The notes: generated from the letters alone by a model not told the origin. A stretch of 64,000 nt of DNA from Ophiostoma sp. CBS 140.51 (GCA_029298735.1 JANSLP010000019.1:124001-188000); one strand, 5' to 3'. Shown: positions 1 through 11,184, numbered from the stretch's first letter. Translations and numbers: made by a program.

Positions 1-1335
1 GAGTACGAGTGCCTGGACAGCCGTGACGGAAAAGTCGGAGGCAATATAGTAAAACTTGGAGAGTGCCCAGTGGTAATGTTTGTTGGACAGGTCGTGCAGG
101 TGGATCTGGCGCGTCAATTCTTCACGGTTGCGCACGCCGTACTGGAAGTAGATGGCGGCAAAGACCATGTGCACAATGACGAGTTCGGACGTGGTGGGTG
201 TGAATTTGGGGTCGTCGTAGATGCGTGTGAGCAGCGCCAAATACGTCGGCTTGTGCAGAATGGGCGCAAAAGGGTGGACCATTAGGAAATACCACTCGGA
301 GTACTCGAACGCGTCGGACCGCGAGGGCAGCTCGATACTGCTATCGAGAGACGGGTTAATGTTCATGGCCGAGCGCAAGAAGGATCCTAAAGACCGGTTG
401 TAGAGTCCCGTAGGCTCGCGATAGATGGCCGAGGGTTCTGGCTCAATGCCCGTATCGGCAGCGTCAATGTCGAGGAGTGTGCCGAGAATCGAGACTTGGG
501 TGCCGTTGACCGAGTTGAGAGGCGCGCGGTCGGCATAGACACCGAGATAGCTGTCGACTGGGCAGGACTGGAGGGCAGAAGAAGGTGAAGAGGGTGTGGG
601 AGTGTAGGTGTAGGTGGGTGTGTTAGGAGTCGAGAGAGAGGCTGTCGTCGATGAAGCCCGGCCGGTCGTTGTCGTTACGAGAGATGTCGTCGCTGTGTTG
701 CTGGAGTTTGCGTTCTTTGATGGCCGCCACCAGACAGAGCCCATGCACGTCCATTGCCGCTTCTCTTGTGGTCCATCACTGCCCTCTCCGCTGTCGACAC
801 TCTCGCCGTCGTCGCCCTTGACCTCGACTACACGTCCTTGGCCGTCCAAGACAACGCCGGGTGGGTAGACGGGGGCATACGGCGACCACCGCCATGGGAG
901 TACTTCGACGCCGCCTCTCTCTGCGAGTAAGGTTTGTAGTTGCTCGATATGTCTTGCCATGGCCGTCTTTTCGCGCTCCAGTTCCTGCAGGTAGCCGCGG
1001 CGCTCGGTGCGGCCAGAAATGCGGTCGGTGACGTAGCACTCCAAATTCTGGCCCAGGCAATGGGAGCAGCCTTCGGGCAGCGCGTCGCAGCGGATCTTGC
1101 GCACTTTGCAGCGGTCGCAGGCCTGGCCGGTGCGGGTGTAGGATGACAGTTTGTTCTTGACGACAGAAGAGAAGTCGTCGGATGCGAAAGACTTCGAGTT
1201 CGAAGAGGTCGAGGAGGTCGAGTCCAGCTTAGCCAGTTTGGAGCGAGCTGGTGATGCGTGGGCGCCAGCTTCGGACGGTACACCGGATGCGCCATCATCT
1301 TCGTGGGCCCGTTTCGGGGCGCGCATGGTGTCCAT
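1..1335 (-). CDS. Zn2Cys6 fungal transcription factor, C-terminus cut by window edge
   Basis: A nuclear DNA-binding regulator of the GAL4-type binuclear zinc cluster class. The reading frame is open without introns from the ATG at 1335 to the left edge, giving 445 residues. The cluster has six cysteines at residues 73, 76, 83, 90, 93 and 100 (C-x2-C-x6-C-x6-C-x2-C-x6-C). A basic linker and short coiled-coil-like stretch follow (about 105-130), then a Ser/Thr-rich linker, then the start of the fungal-specific transcription factor domain (about 300 onwards, including the segment SELVIVHMVFAAIYFQYGVR). The first 70 residues are Ser- and Ala-rich. The start was chosen as the first ATG upstream of the cluster; a second ATG lies three codons in. 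The target genes are not visible from the sequence. The C-terminal half lies outside the window. Confidence 0.9.
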   Translation of the reverse strand, partial: MDTMRAPKRAHEDDGASGVPSEAGAHASPARSKLAKLDSTSSTSSNSKSFASDDFSSVVKNKLSSYTRTGQACDRCKVRKIRCDALPEGCSHCLGQNLECYVTDRISGRTERRGYLQELEREKTAMARHIEQLQTLLAERGGVEVLPWRWSPYAPVYPPGVVLDGQGRVVEVKGDDGESVDSGEGSDGPQEKRQWTCMGSVWWRPSKNANSSNTATTSLVTTTTGRASSTTASLSTPNTPTYTYTPTPSSPSSALQSCPVDSYLGVYADRAPLNSVNGTQVSILGTLLDIDAADTGIEPEPSAIYREPTGLYNRSLGSFLRSAMNINPSLDSSIELPSRSDAFEYSEWYFLMVHPFAPILHKPTYLALLTRIYDDPKFTPTTSELVIVHMVFAAIYFQYGVRNREELTRQIHLHDLSNKHYHWALSKFYYIASDFSVTAVQALVL

Positions 1336-2319
1336 GTCGGCGGGTGGGCGAGGAGACAAAATAGGAGAGAAATGGTGTCAATGTCGTGATGCGTCTCTAT
1401 GGTCAGAGAGCAGCCATGCTTGGGACCACGCGACAGCGACAGTTGCTGAGAGAGGGGAACCGAGAACTGTTGGACGTTGGACGTTGAGCTGTCGAACTGT
1501 TGGTCGAATCGATCGATTTTTGGCCGTTGCCAATCACAGTCGTAGGTCGGTCTGTTGTGACTTGCTGTCTGCCGTCGCTGAAGAAATGGTGATGAGCAGA
1601 TGAACGATTGACGATTGTCAAAAGGGAAAGCGCGCCTTCGCTCCTGCAGAATGGCGGCAAATGCCGTCGAAGGCGTTCCAACTCTGGTGGAAGGTGCCGC
1701 TTTTGCAAGTCTTTGCAGCCCGTTGAAGCGAGAGCCGCACTCAGCGCACTGTGGGCGGCAGGCAGGTTTGGGTCCAACTCTCAGTGGATTTCAGTGGATT
1801 TGGTTGAAAGACAGGGATGTTAGCGGTGCTAGCGGCTGCCAACAGTGGACTCCCTTTCGTGCTTTCTCACCACACGTCCGGAGCACTTCCAGCCAATGAG
1901 AGCTAAGCGAGAGCGAGTTCTCTTTCATCTCGTATCCCGTATTTCTGTCACTTCAGCAAAGTTAAGAGCCCGAAAGTCCGTGACGTGAGACTGAAAACAC
2001 TGCTCAGATCACTCAGATATTGTTCAGTTCAGCTGCATTCTTGTTCTTCAAAATAAGGTTTCCTATCTAAAGCTATCTTTTGTCTATTTCTGCAGAGCCT
2101 CTTCGGCAGGTCATCGATCGGTTCAGTGATTGCCCCGTCCAGATTCCCACTGTACCTCTACTGTGTCTCCACTGTATATCCACTGTACGGAGTTTTCCGA
2201 TCTCCGTACGCCGTTGGGACGTGCGAAACGTGCCCGAAGCGTGGGCCACGCTGCACCAGTCTGGACCTCACTCCACAAACGTGCATCACGACAAAAAATA
2301 TCAAAAATAAATTTACACA
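1336..2319. other. Intergenic, promoter side of the regulator at 1-1335
   Basis: I see no coding frame with protein-like composition here. The segment just upstream of 1335 is the likely promoter and leader of the minus-strand regulator. Around 2330-2345 it reaches an A-rich stretch on the plus strand next to the decayed phosphoesterase. No RNA gene was recognised. Confidence 0.5.
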
Positions 2320-3419
2320 AACGCAACAAAAACAAAACGTACAGGGAACGATACGCAGACTGATTGCTCCTCGCGGCAATCAAGGGTCTGCCTTCTTTGC
2401 AACAGGCCGGACGACAAAACGACGGCGGTGAAAAGGTCCTTCGTTGGGAAGACATTGAGTTGTCCATCTCCAAGGTATAGGTCACATTCGGCGGTATGTG
2501 GACAAAGACCAAAGATGGAATGGCCACACCGTACTTGGCCAGCAAAATTTTCTTGTGTCGTTTCAAACCAGGTAAGTACGCTGGCATCGACCCAGTTTTC
2601 CTTCCCGACACGGGCTTCGGTCGCCGCATCCTTTTGCTGATATTCGAACCCGCCTCCACTGTCAAAAAAGCAGAGGATCAGGAGCGGGACGCAGTGGTCG
2701 GCCATGTCACCGATGCTGCTCGGATTCAGGTGGCAACTCGACCCGTACACGGGAAGGTAGTAGATGGTTACGCCCGCTTGAGGTGAGTCTGGTAGCATGT
2801 TGGCCGTGCGGCTCAATCCCGCTGGCTTTTGCTGCTGCTCGCGCGCCAAGAGAGCTGTCCTTGACAGGTTGAAGTCGCTGTCATCATTGCCATATGTCTA
2901 TGCCCAGGGCAAAGTGCGCCGAATCATGGGAGCAACAATCTGGTCCAGGTATGCTGTGCTGTTCCCACGAAAGGTGTTCTCGCCAGTGATAAGATCGCCG
3001 TTGAGAACAACGAGGTCGGCCTGCTCGGCGTCCAGCACTGACTCCATCACCCGGGCCGGGTTGAGGTCCTGTTGCGGGCCCCTATGCTCCCAGGCATCTT
3101 ACGTGGTCAGTAGGTGATCAATTCTCGAGAAGTGGAAGTCAACGCCAACTCACTTTCACCAAAGTGTAGATCTTCAAAGATGGAGAGCTGGAATGACCCG
3201 TCACTGCGGAACTGGAGGGGTGCTGCCGGGTCACGATCCGCTTTAGATGCCCCTCCGATGCACCGTCCTCGGACGCAGATTGGCTGGACTCACGAGAAAC
3301 ACCGCTGATGTGGCTGCCAGTGCTACAACGCCGAGCACAAAGGCCAGCGCCGAACGCCTTGTCAACTTGCCGAGGCTGTAGATGAGGCACGCCGCGTTGA
3401 AGCAGTGTCCGTGTTTGAG
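2320..3419 (-). pseudogene. Decayed calcineurin-like metallophosphoesterase (DCR2/purple acid phosphatase type)
   Basis: Read on the minus strand, conserved blocks occur in order: a hydrophobic N-terminal segment (ALAFVLGVVALAATSAVF), the first metal motif in QLSIFEDLHFGE, then VVLNGDLITGEN, then a GNHD-like block, then PSLVFVHIPPN. The breaks are visible. No ATG precedes the hydrophobic segment. The frame changes between that segment and the first metal motif. A TAG stop follows LPWA just before the GNHD block (about 2899-2901). The GNHD His codon reads as Asp (GNDDSD). A one-base frame shift lies near 2545-2555, after the block ending FETTQ. The C-terminal third is not recognisable. One original intron, about 3107-3162, still has good splice sites. 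Intact family members are Fe/Zn/Mn-dependent phosphatases. This copy should not make an active enzyme. Confidence 0.8.
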
Positions 3420-3775
3420 GATTTACTGGCCATTAAATAGAGATAACTCGTAGAAATGCATGGTCGGATGTCAGAAGGCCGGTCCTAAGGCTTTGTCGGA
3501 CGTAAAAGCAGCTCTACGCTCCACGGATCTCGACGGTTTACACGTGGCCCACATGGTCTACTAAGTGGAATAATAGAAAAGTAAGTACTTCAGAACGTAT
3601 CAAACTTTTTCTATTTCACTTGCATTCATATTCTATATAGAAAAGTATCGGATAGATATTACACAAAAATACATATCAGAGGCATTCTGCCATGAAGGCC
3701 ACAATTTAATGCAATTTAAATTAAAATAGATTTCTATTCTTTTTTTTCTATACTCTCTTCCTGGCTGCCACGACA
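3420..3775. other. AT-rich intergenic, 3' side of the amidohydrolase
   Basis: An A/T-rich non-coding stretch downstream of the minus-strand amidohydrolase. It contains an imperfect inverted repeat: arms near 3562-3580 and 3606-3624 share the core tagaaaag and its complement. This could act in 3'-end formation, but that is only a guess. Confidence 0.4.
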
Positions 3776-5266
3776 CTACTTGCTTACTGCCCCGAGTTTA
3801 TAGTAAGTGTGTACATTACTGTCGTTCTCGTCCAGCGGGATAAGGTTCGACCGCTCCATGATGCCGGCCGCCGAGGCGCGCAGCCGCTCGCGCAGTACCG
3901 GCCAGTCCAGCTCGGCCCGGCCCGAGGCGGGCAAGATTTTGCCGTCCTTCTTGACGCGCACGCCGTCGACAAAGACTGAGTCAATGTCGGACGAGTTGGC
4001 GTACAGCACGAGGGCAACCTCGGGCTGGTGCACGGGGGTCATGCGCAGCGAGTCGCAGCGGGTCAGCAGCAGGTCGGCTTTCTTGCCCGGGGTGATGGAG
4101 CCCGTGACCTCGCCAACGCCCATGGCCTTGGCGCCGCCCAGCGTGGCGATTCGCAGCACCTCGGCGCAGGTCACCGTCATCTTGGTGGGTGCCGGTGGCA
4201 GGTCGCCGTCGTTGGCGTAGCGCTGGCTCTGCAGTAGCAGACGCATCTGCACAAACATGTCGCCAGGGCTGTTGGACACAATGTCGACGCCGAGGCTGGT
4301 GGTGCAACCCTGGGCCTCGGCGGCGATGGCAATGGGCCGGCCCATGCCCATCTGCAGCTCCGTGTCGGGCGTCGACGAAATACTGGAGCCAGCCTGGCTG
4401 ATGGCCTGGATCTCGTCGGGCGCCAGGCAGGTGCCGTGGCTAAAGACCAGGTCTGGGCCCAGCAAGTTGCGCTCCGCCAGCCCACGCACAATGTGGCTGC
4501 CCATGTCGTACGTGCCCAGCGCCACGTGCGCCGTGATGAGCGCCGCGCCCAGCGACCGCCCGTACAGCAGCTCATCGACGGACTGCTCCAGCGGCGCGCG
4601 CTCGACCTCGGTCGGCGCAAAGCCGAAACGCAGCAGGTCCGTGGGCGAGTTGCTGGGCGAAAAGGCCGTTTTGCGCAGGCGGGCAGCGTCGTTGTAGCGC
4701 CACTTGCCCTCGGCCCTTTCTTCCTCGGCCGTCTGCTCGGCACGCTGCGTGCCCTTGCTGGTAGCTGGATCCGATGTCGCCGGGTTGACGTACAGGCCAT
4801 AACAGAAACATCCGCGGATGCGTGACGCCTTGAGGCCCTCGACTGCCGCGTCCGAGTGCGCGGGCGAGTTCATAATATGCGAGTGGTCGAGCACGCAGGT
4901 GATGCCGCTGTCCAGCGACTCGAGCGCGCCACACAGGTTGCCCAGGAACACGTCGTCAGGCGTGTAGGTCGACCCGTAGCGGTTGCGAATATTGACCACG
5001 TAGTCGGTCAGCGTGAAGTCTCCCGTGATGGTCCGCAGCTGCGTCTGCCACATGTGGCGGTGCGTGTCGACGAAGCCCGGCGACAGGATCGCGTTGGTCG
5101 CGTCGATGACCTCCACGTCGGCCTTGCCTGACGGTGGCAGTTCCAGTTTGGGGCCAACCTCCTTGATGACACCGTCCTCGACGTACACGTCGCAGTTGGG
5201 CACGGTGCCAATGGTCTCGTCTACGGAGATTACCATAGCATTACGGAACATCCAGCTGCGCGACAT
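3776..5266 (-). CDS. Amidohydrolase-superfamily deaminase/chlorohydrolase-like enzyme
   Basis: A 496-residue intronless enzyme of the metal-dependent amidohydrolase superfamily, cytosine deaminase/AtzA/TrzN/SAH-deaminase branch. Members hydrolytically deaminate, or otherwise cleave, amino- or halo-substituted N-heterocycles with one divalent metal. Expected ligands are present: His69 and His71 in DTHRH after the first beta segment, His247 in TAHVAL, the FSHGT His277, and Asp328 in SLGVD. An N-terminal beta-sandwich (1-62) and a C-terminal segment with the typical GKKADLLL block (near residue 420) complete the fold. No signal peptide is seen, so it is probably cytosolic. It is divergently arranged with the Zn2Cys6 regulator at 5703 and sits with a cupin, a fumarylacetoacetase and an MFS transporter, suggesting catabolism of a nitrogen-containing ring. 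The exact substrate is unknown. Confidence 0.88.
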   Translation of the reverse strand: MSRSWMFRNAMVISVDETIGTVPNCDVYVEDGVIKEVGPKLELPPSGKADVEVIDATNAILSPGFVDTHRHMWQTQLRTITGDFTLTDYVVNIRNRYGSTYTPDDVFLGNLCGALESLDSGITCVLDHSHIMNSPAHSDAAVEGLKASRIRGCFCYGLYVNPATSDPATSKGTQRAEQTAEEERAEGKWRYNDAARLRKTAFSPSNSPTDLLRFGFAPTEVERAPLEQSVDELLYGRSLGAALITAHVALGTYDMGSHIVRGLAERNLLGPDLVFSHGTCLAPDEIQAISQAGSSISSTPDTELQMGMGRPIAIAAEAQGCTTSLGVDIVSNSPGDMFVQMRLLLQSQRYANDGDLPPAPTKMTVTCAEVLRIATLGGAKAMGVGEVTGSITPGKKADLLLTRCDSLRMTPVHQPEVALVLYANSSDIDSVFVDGVRVKKDGKILPASGRAELDWPVLRERLRASAAGIMERSNLIPLDENDSNVHTYYKLGAVSK

Positions 5267-5702
5267 CTTGTTCGTGTTTTTCTTTTTTCTTTTTTTTTTT
5301 TTTCGTTCTTCGTCAATCTGTAAGAGAATTGGGAGAGTTGGACTATGTTCGTCTTGGGCTGCTTGTCTTGGGTTGCCTGGATGCCATTATCCAGCAAGAC
5401 AAAGCACAGACAATGCACAGCGTCTTATATAGCAGCAAATCCTACGAAGTTAGTTTGTTGAAAGCTTCCACACATTGGGTGGGGTATAAGCCTTGTTCCA
5501 GCGTGCGGAGGTGAGAGGAGTTGAGTATGGTGCGGATGTTACTTTGCCGAGTCTGGCTGGACTTTGCCGCGTCTTTGTGCGGAGAAGCCGACCGATCCCG
5601 GGGAAGCGTCATTAAAATAGCTTCGGCGTCTGCTCCTTTGAAATCAACCTTGCTACTAAGGTACATTCACCTTTTGACTGCCAGCTCCAATTATACGATA
5701 CA
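5267..5702. promoter_or_regulatory. Divergent promoter between amidohydrolase and Zn2Cys6 regulator
   Basis: A 436-bp intergenic segment serving the minus-strand amidohydrolase and the plus-strand regulator. Near 5278-5305 it has a long T-rich tract on the plus strand, which is an A-rich leader just upstream of the amidohydrolase ATG. No specific operator can be defended by eye. A shared region of this size makes co-regulation plausible. Confidence 0.5.
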
Positions 5703-8343
5703 ATGCCGCAGAAATCGCAGAAATCCGCAAAAGAAAGGCCCATGGGCCGGCCGCGTCGTGCTTGTGATAAGTGTAATACGCAAAAGGTGCCGTTTCCCGT
5801 TTTCAGTCTCGCGTTTCCCGGTTCCCTCAATTCCCGGGCCTTCACCATTTCCTACAACTTGACCCCAGTTTGCCGCACTCTTCCCCGGATTTGAGTCCCG
5901 CGAACCATGCGGAGAAAAAGACCCAATCGACTGAGATAGACTGACAAGAGCTGGCTCCTAGATTCGGTGCGTAGGTGGTCCACCCAGCTGTCTTCGGTGC
6001 AGTCGTCTCGGGCGAACATGCTCGTATGGCAAGCCCCCAAGCAAAAGACTAGATCTTCACCAGCCGGAGAACAGACCAGACAGCAGACCAGACAGCAGAC
6101 CAGACAGCGGGCCAGACAACAGAACTAGCCCATCGGACACTCACAGCCAGCCTGATCTTCGGCCGCCGGGACCACCGCCGCCACCGCCGCCACAGTCATC
6201 TTCATCTCTGATATCCAGGTCCAACTCGGTAGCCGATCTAGGCGCGTACTGTGGCGTACCTCAGGCGCTGCTTTGGGAGCTAGTTGAGATCTACTTTACG
6301 CACGCGTACAATGCCAGCCTGCTGCTGCACAAGGACACCTTTGTCCACAGCCTGCGTGCCGGCACCGTGACGCCTCACGTGCTGTTGAGTGTCTGTGCCT
6401 GGGCATCCAAGTGGGTTCTGGTGTCCAGGAAATTTTATTGACTCACCATATAGACATCCGCTGACGAAAAAAAGATTCTACAAAGACGAGTCCGGCAACT
6501 ACTCCCTGGTCAAGCCGGGCTTCGGCCACGAATGGGCCACCCGCGCCGGTAGTCTTGTTTTTGCCGAACTGGTTGACCCTAGTGAGGAGAACATTGTCAC
6601 ATTTATCAACCTCTCGCTCTACTGGTACTCTGTCGGCGAATGGCGCCGATGCTACCTTTTGAAGTGTACTTCGTTTCTGTCTCCTCTCATTACATTGCAC
6701 TCTTTCTGACCGCTAACTGCTGACCGCCAGGGAATGCTATCCTCATCTCATACAACCTCAACATCACATCGGCTGCTCGCGATGAGGCTGCTCGCGACGA
6801 GGCTCAGCCGGCCATGCTGGCTGTCGAGATGAGTCGTCGACGCTTCTGGTCCTCCTACTTGTCCATGAACTTTGGCTCCCGCGTTGAGTTTTCAACTGGC
6901 AACTACTCGACCGCCTTTGCCAAGGTCCCGTTGCCATGCGCTGATGCTTTTTTTGCATCCGGCATGAAGGACCTGGATAAAAAGGGAGAAGGCAGTGTCT
7001 ATGCAGAGCTGGTCCGTGGCCTTACTCTTTGGTATGTCAAGACGCGACAGAGAAGGGGAAGGAGAACATAGACCTTGAGACTTTGCGGCTCACAATGACA
7101 GGAACAAAATATCCGACATGGTCAAAAAGACCGACGTGCCCAAGTTAGCAACGCTGGATTCCCTCCACGAGTCGCTGTGTCAATGGTGGTCCAACGTCCC
7201 CAACAGCCTCAAGCTGCCCCTGGAGCTGCCCCTTGCCGGTGAGACCAGAACGCAAGATGTAGACAAGGACGCGCCTTCATCAAAATCCCAGCAGTCGCCA
7301 CTCCCTCTGCGGCTTCTCCTGTGCGTCATGTACCACCAGAGCATTTGTATCCTGCACTCGTCAATTGTGCCGTTGTTCTCGTACCGGTCCGACAGTGCTA
7401 CTACCGCCGCACCGTCGTTGCATTCGCACCTGTCGTTGTATTCGCGCCACGTCTCGGCGCAGCTCGCCTTTGAGCACGCGCAGGCCGTGTCGCAGCTGCT
7501 TAAACTCTCGCAGCGCCACTACAACATCGACGCAGACCGCATCCCCGGCTTCGTTAGTTTTGCGGCCTACTCGGCCTGCGCTGTGCAGATCCCCTTTTTT
7601 TGGTGCTCGAACCAGGACGTGCAGACCCGCGCACGCTCCAATGTCCTTGTGAACCTGCGCATGATTCAGCAGATGGGCAAGCACTGGAAGTATGTCTCTC
7701 TGCTCGGCATCAACTCGTGGACGCTGTACAAGACCCTCTCGCGTAAACCGCCTCGCCTCACCGACGAGCCGAAGTTCATGGATCCGTCCATGCTGGACGT
7801 AAGCTGGAACGGCACCGACCGCGCGGCCAAGTCCATCATGAGCTACAGCGAGATTATCTGGCAGTCGACAGGCAGCTATGTCGAACGCACCGATGCCGAG
7901 ATCACCGACCTGGGGCTCAGTAGCCGCAGCAGGCCCTCGTCCGTGCCCCCTGCCGACGGTAAGAAGTCTTTCTTGTCTCTGTTGTCTCTCTCCAGATTTT
8001 GTTGTCAACTATGCTAACTGGTCGCTGCACAAAAACAGGTGCTGTATCATCTCTCATATACGAGCTGTCAAGTTCTACCGTGACCACCGTTGCGAGCACC
8101 TTTGGCGGCCCGGACGGCCATGGAGGCAACGGCAGCAGCAACGGCGGCATGAACGCAGCTGGACTTTATCTATCGCCTCCCCGATTTGATACTAGCCTCG
8201 AGTTTTTCATGCCATCTAGCCCCAACGATGGCTTTGACTTTGTCGAGGCGCAGAATGGCATGATCTCGTCGCAGCAGCTGGCGTCGTTCAACACGTGGCT
8301 TCAGCAAATTGAGTCCGAGATGCTCTTCCGTAGTCCCATGTAA
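5703..8343 (+). CDS. Zn2Cys6 fungal transcription factor with six exons
   Basis: Exons 5703-5786, 5962-6410, 6454-6665, 6731-7031, 7102-7958 and 8039-8343 sum to 2208 nt and encode 735 residues. The first intron splits the zinc cluster: CDKCNTQK is in exon 1 and exon 2 continues IRCVGGPPSCLRCSRLGRTC, giving Cys21, 24, 31, 38, 41 and 48. After the cluster come repeated Arg-Pro-Asp-Ser units and a polyproline run, then the fungal-specific transcription factor domain (about 85-560). It probably acts in the nucleus as a pathway-specific regulator of the adjoining amidohydrolase/cupin/FAH/MFS genes; that role is inferred from position only. The donor of intron 1 (gtgccg) is weaker than the others, but the join restores a perfect cluster. 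Confidence 0.88.
6060..6115 (+). repeat. Short in-frame tandem repeat (Pro-Asp-Ser-Arg units)
   Basis: A degenerate 12-bp unit (cagaccagacag type) is repeated about four times inside exon 2 of the Zn2Cys6 regulator. It codes Arg-Pro-Asp-Ser units and is followed by a proline run. The unit length is a multiple of three, so copy-number change would keep the frame. Confidence 0.7.
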
Positions 8344-8605
8344 TATAATATGGGATTTTTGCTGTGCGAGCGATGTCGTTATATCCATTCTCGGTGTCAT
8401 ATTGGAAGGTTTTGTGTCGATTTTTTGTTCCTCCCTCTTTCAACAACAATAATAAAACTATCTACCGTTTAAAATGTCTACTGCTTGTAAGTGTTGGGCA
8501 GAGGATCCTTTTAAGAAGTTGATATTCATTCAATGAGATAATCTACCTACTGTCTTTTTGAGTCATCGTCTTCTAAAAAGGGAAAAAAAGAAAAGAAAAA
8601 CAAAT

Positions 8606-9193
8606 CTACCTGCCCGGCATCGCCACCGAGTTAACATCATCGATAAGCTCGGCGCCCCCGATCTGGACCGGCAGGCAGTCCTGCAGCACAAACAGCATGC
8701 GCGCCCACTCAGTGTCGCTGGCGTTGCGCCACGCGTGCATGGTAGCGCGCTGCACGGCGACGTCGCCGCGCCGCATCGTGTGCACCTCGCCCGAGTCGAG
8801 GATCAGCTCGACCGTACCCTCGAGCACGACGCCATAGTCGAGGCTCCGCGTGCGGTGCATTGCCGGCACGTTGCCCGGGCAGAGATCGACCACGCGGCAC
8901 ACGGTCCCGCCCTCGCGGACGAGACTCGTCGTTTTGCTTTTGCCTGCGGCCACAAACGCCTCGTGCGAGCGTATATCGGCGTCGTCGTTGAGATCGGCCG
9001 GGAACTGGGCGGTGCTAAAGGGCTCGGTCATGAATGCCTCGCCACCACGGTGGTTGCGCCACACGGCGTCACGCCCCGAGGCGAGAACGGCCTTGCCGGT
9101 GGCCTGGTCGTGCGTGGTCACAAGCTGGCGGATGACTGGGAGTGGCGACGTGTCAGCCGAGCCATTGGCGTTGGGGATGTCAGAGGCGGTCAT
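8606..9193 (-). CDS. Cupin-domain protein
   Basis: A 195-residue intronless protein with a single RmlC-like cupin barrel in its C-terminal half. The first cupin motif is in the block AMHRTRSLDYGVVLEGTVEL, the inter-motif glycine-containing turn in MRRGDVAVQR, and the second motif His in TMHAWRN. The N-terminal 70 residues resemble the extension of fungal cupin_2 proteins in catabolic and secondary-metabolite clusters. Small cupins bind a metal and act as isomerases, dioxygenases or decarboxylases; which applies here cannot be told. There is no signal peptide. It lies between the regulator and the fumarylacetoacetase, on the same strand as the latter with 510 bp between them, and is a plausible partner in the same pathway. 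Confidence 0.85.
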   Translation of the reverse strand: MTASDIPNANGSADTSPLPVIRQLVTTHDQATGKAVLASGRDAVWRNHRGGEAFMTEPFSTAQFPADLNDDADIRSHEAFVAAGKSKTTSLVREGGTVCRVVDLCPGNVPAMHRTRSLDYGVVLEGTVELILDSGEVHTMRRGDVAVQRATMHAWRNASDTEWARMLFVLQDCLPVQIGGAELIDDVNSVAMPGR

Positions 9194-9703
9194 CTTGGAT
9201 GGACAGGGACCCGGAAGAAGAATAAGACAAAATGATGAATGAAACAGAAGACGTAGTTCTTAGCTATAGAGTAGATCCAGCAGATGATAGTGCCAAGGAT
9301 GTTGGGAAGAGACTGAAAACAGTATAGTTAAATAGTCCTCAACACCATCTTGATCAAGGGTGCTCGATCTATCCGGAATACGATCATCCGTGAACGTGAG
9401 GTAGCATACTTGGCGTATTCACTTTCCCGACCTATTGGTGAAGTCGAAATAACGTCATGAGACACTTTACCGCAACGATCGGGGAACCATGTGCAAGAGG
9501 CAAAGCAATACATTCCCGACCGCTATACCCCGGCATCTCCATCAAAGACAGCCGAAAAGTGGGGCTATTTCTCCAATATAACAAATCAAAACAGAAGGTG
9601 TTTTGATTTCAAATGTTGACTCCAATTTCGACTAAAGTTATTTCTCTCTTGCCTGGTAAATCTGATCACAAGCTCTGTACCATTTCCTTGAACCCGATCT
9701 ACC
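9194..9703. other. Intergenic between cupin and fumarylacetoacetase
   Basis: No coding signal is seen. The part near 9194-9330 is the likely promoter of the minus-strand cupin gene. The remainder is the 3' region of the minus-strand fumarylacetoacetase gene, which ends at 9704. Confidence 0.45.
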
Positions 9704-11184
9704 TTACTTCCGCGCCGGTAAAAGTGTACCCCTGCATGCACCAAAGCCCACCCCGCCGGAGATGCCCCTGGCATCGGCCTTTTGCGGTGAATCCACACCG
9801 ACATGGAAGACCACTTCGTCCCCATCCTCCAGATACAGGCGCTGGATGGACTTTTCGGACGGTTGACCCTTTTCCGTGGTGTCATTAATTGCATAGGCCA
9901 CGATTGGGTTCTGCCCATCCTCTGTGGCTTCGACCAGACAGCCCGCCTCCGCAAGCGAGGTGCCAGACAGCGTGCCGCTGCCGATCAAATCGCCTGTCTG
10001 CATCGGGCAGCCACCAACGGTCAGGTGGGCAATCATCTGTGCAAACGAGAAAATGACGTTGCGCGTGTTGCACGTGGACACGTGGTAACGCTGTCCTTGG
10101 GCTGCTGCACCGTTAGAACAAGATGCCTGATGAATGTTGGAAGCCGAGGGAAAGGGGAAGGTGGAGAGACATACTGATAATTGAAGCATCAATGGGAATA
10201 TCGTAGACAGTTTTGTCACTGTTCTCTTCAAGGTAAGGCAGGACCGAGTTGTTTGTCAGCACAGGTTCCGTCTTGTATGGCTCGAGGGCTTCGGGCGTGA
10301 CCACCCATGGCGATATGGTCGAGCAGAAATTCTTGCCGTTGAGTGGTCCCAGTGGCTGCGACTCCCAGCGCTGGATATCGCGTGACGACCAGTCGTTGAG
10401 CATCACGAAGCCAAAAATATGGTCCTCGGCCTCCTGTACGCTGACAGGCTCGCCGAGCGCGTTTCCCTGGGCGATCAACGCGCCAAACTCGACCTCAAAG
10501 TCGACGCGTTGTGACGGCCCAAACATGGGCTTGCCGTCGACCAGGTACTGCCCGTTGGGACGGTGGAAGGATGTTCCAGACACCATAACCGAGCTCGCCC
10601 GGCCGGTATACGCCAGTGGGATGTGCTCGTAGTTGGGCGTCAGCGCCGAACTGAGCCGGAAAATGCGGCCACACTACTTTTCAGAACAGAAAATGTCAGA
10701 GCAAAAAATAACCAGATCAAGTCAGATCGAAAAGAAAGAATCCTACGGCTCGAGCGTGGTGGATGCCAACGAAAAAGTCTGTATAATTGCGCACATCCAT
10801 GGGCAAGTGCAGTGTTACGTCGGCCAGAGGCACGAGCAGCCGCTGGCGGCGGTCACCGTGGTCGCGCAGATGCTCGCCCAGGACGGTGTCAGCCCGGAGG
10901 AGGTCCTGCAAAAACTCACGCACGCGGCGATGGACGGCACGTCCGAGAGCGGCATATGCGTTCAGTGTCTCGGCCTCCAGCGTGGTGACATCAAAGCCGA
11001 GGCTGACCAGAAGTCCCTCCCGGGCAAGGCCCTTGAGGTCGAGAACACAGTCCCCAATCGCGGTGCAGATGCGTCTCAGGTCGCTGTTCTTGTTGCTGCT
11101 GGTGTTTTTGAGGCTGAAAATACCATATGGCAGGTTCGCCAAGGAAAAGTCGCAGCCTTCCGGCACATCCACCCAAGAAGCCAT
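9704..11184 (-). CDS. Fumarylacetoacetase (FAH family)
   Basis: Exons, in coding order, are 11184-10747, 10673-10175 and 10104-9704, summing to 1338 nt and 445 residues, close to the usual FAH length. The family hydrolyses fumarylacetoacetate to fumarate and acetoacetate, the last step of tyrosine/homogentisate catabolism. Visible family blocks are NYTDFFVGIHHA (metal Asp and catalytic His), GRASSVMVSGT, the E-x-E metal pair in VDFEVEFGALI, LNDWSSRDIQRWE (metal Asp), PLGPLNGKNFCSTISPWV, and the C-terminal GFGACRGTLLP. The start is the ATG of MASWVDVPEG; an upstream in-frame ATG at 11253 would add 23 unlike residues. The gene is divergent from the MFS transporter. Clustering with an amidohydrolase, cupin and regulator suggests a pathway-specific paralogue rather than the housekeeping gene, but this is inference. 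Confidence 0.92.

Noticed and set aside
8558..9235. 225-codon plus-strand frame opposite the cupin gene
   Set aside because: It is the His/Arg/Val-rich antisense shadow of the cupin frame, whose minus-strand reading has clear cupin motifs.
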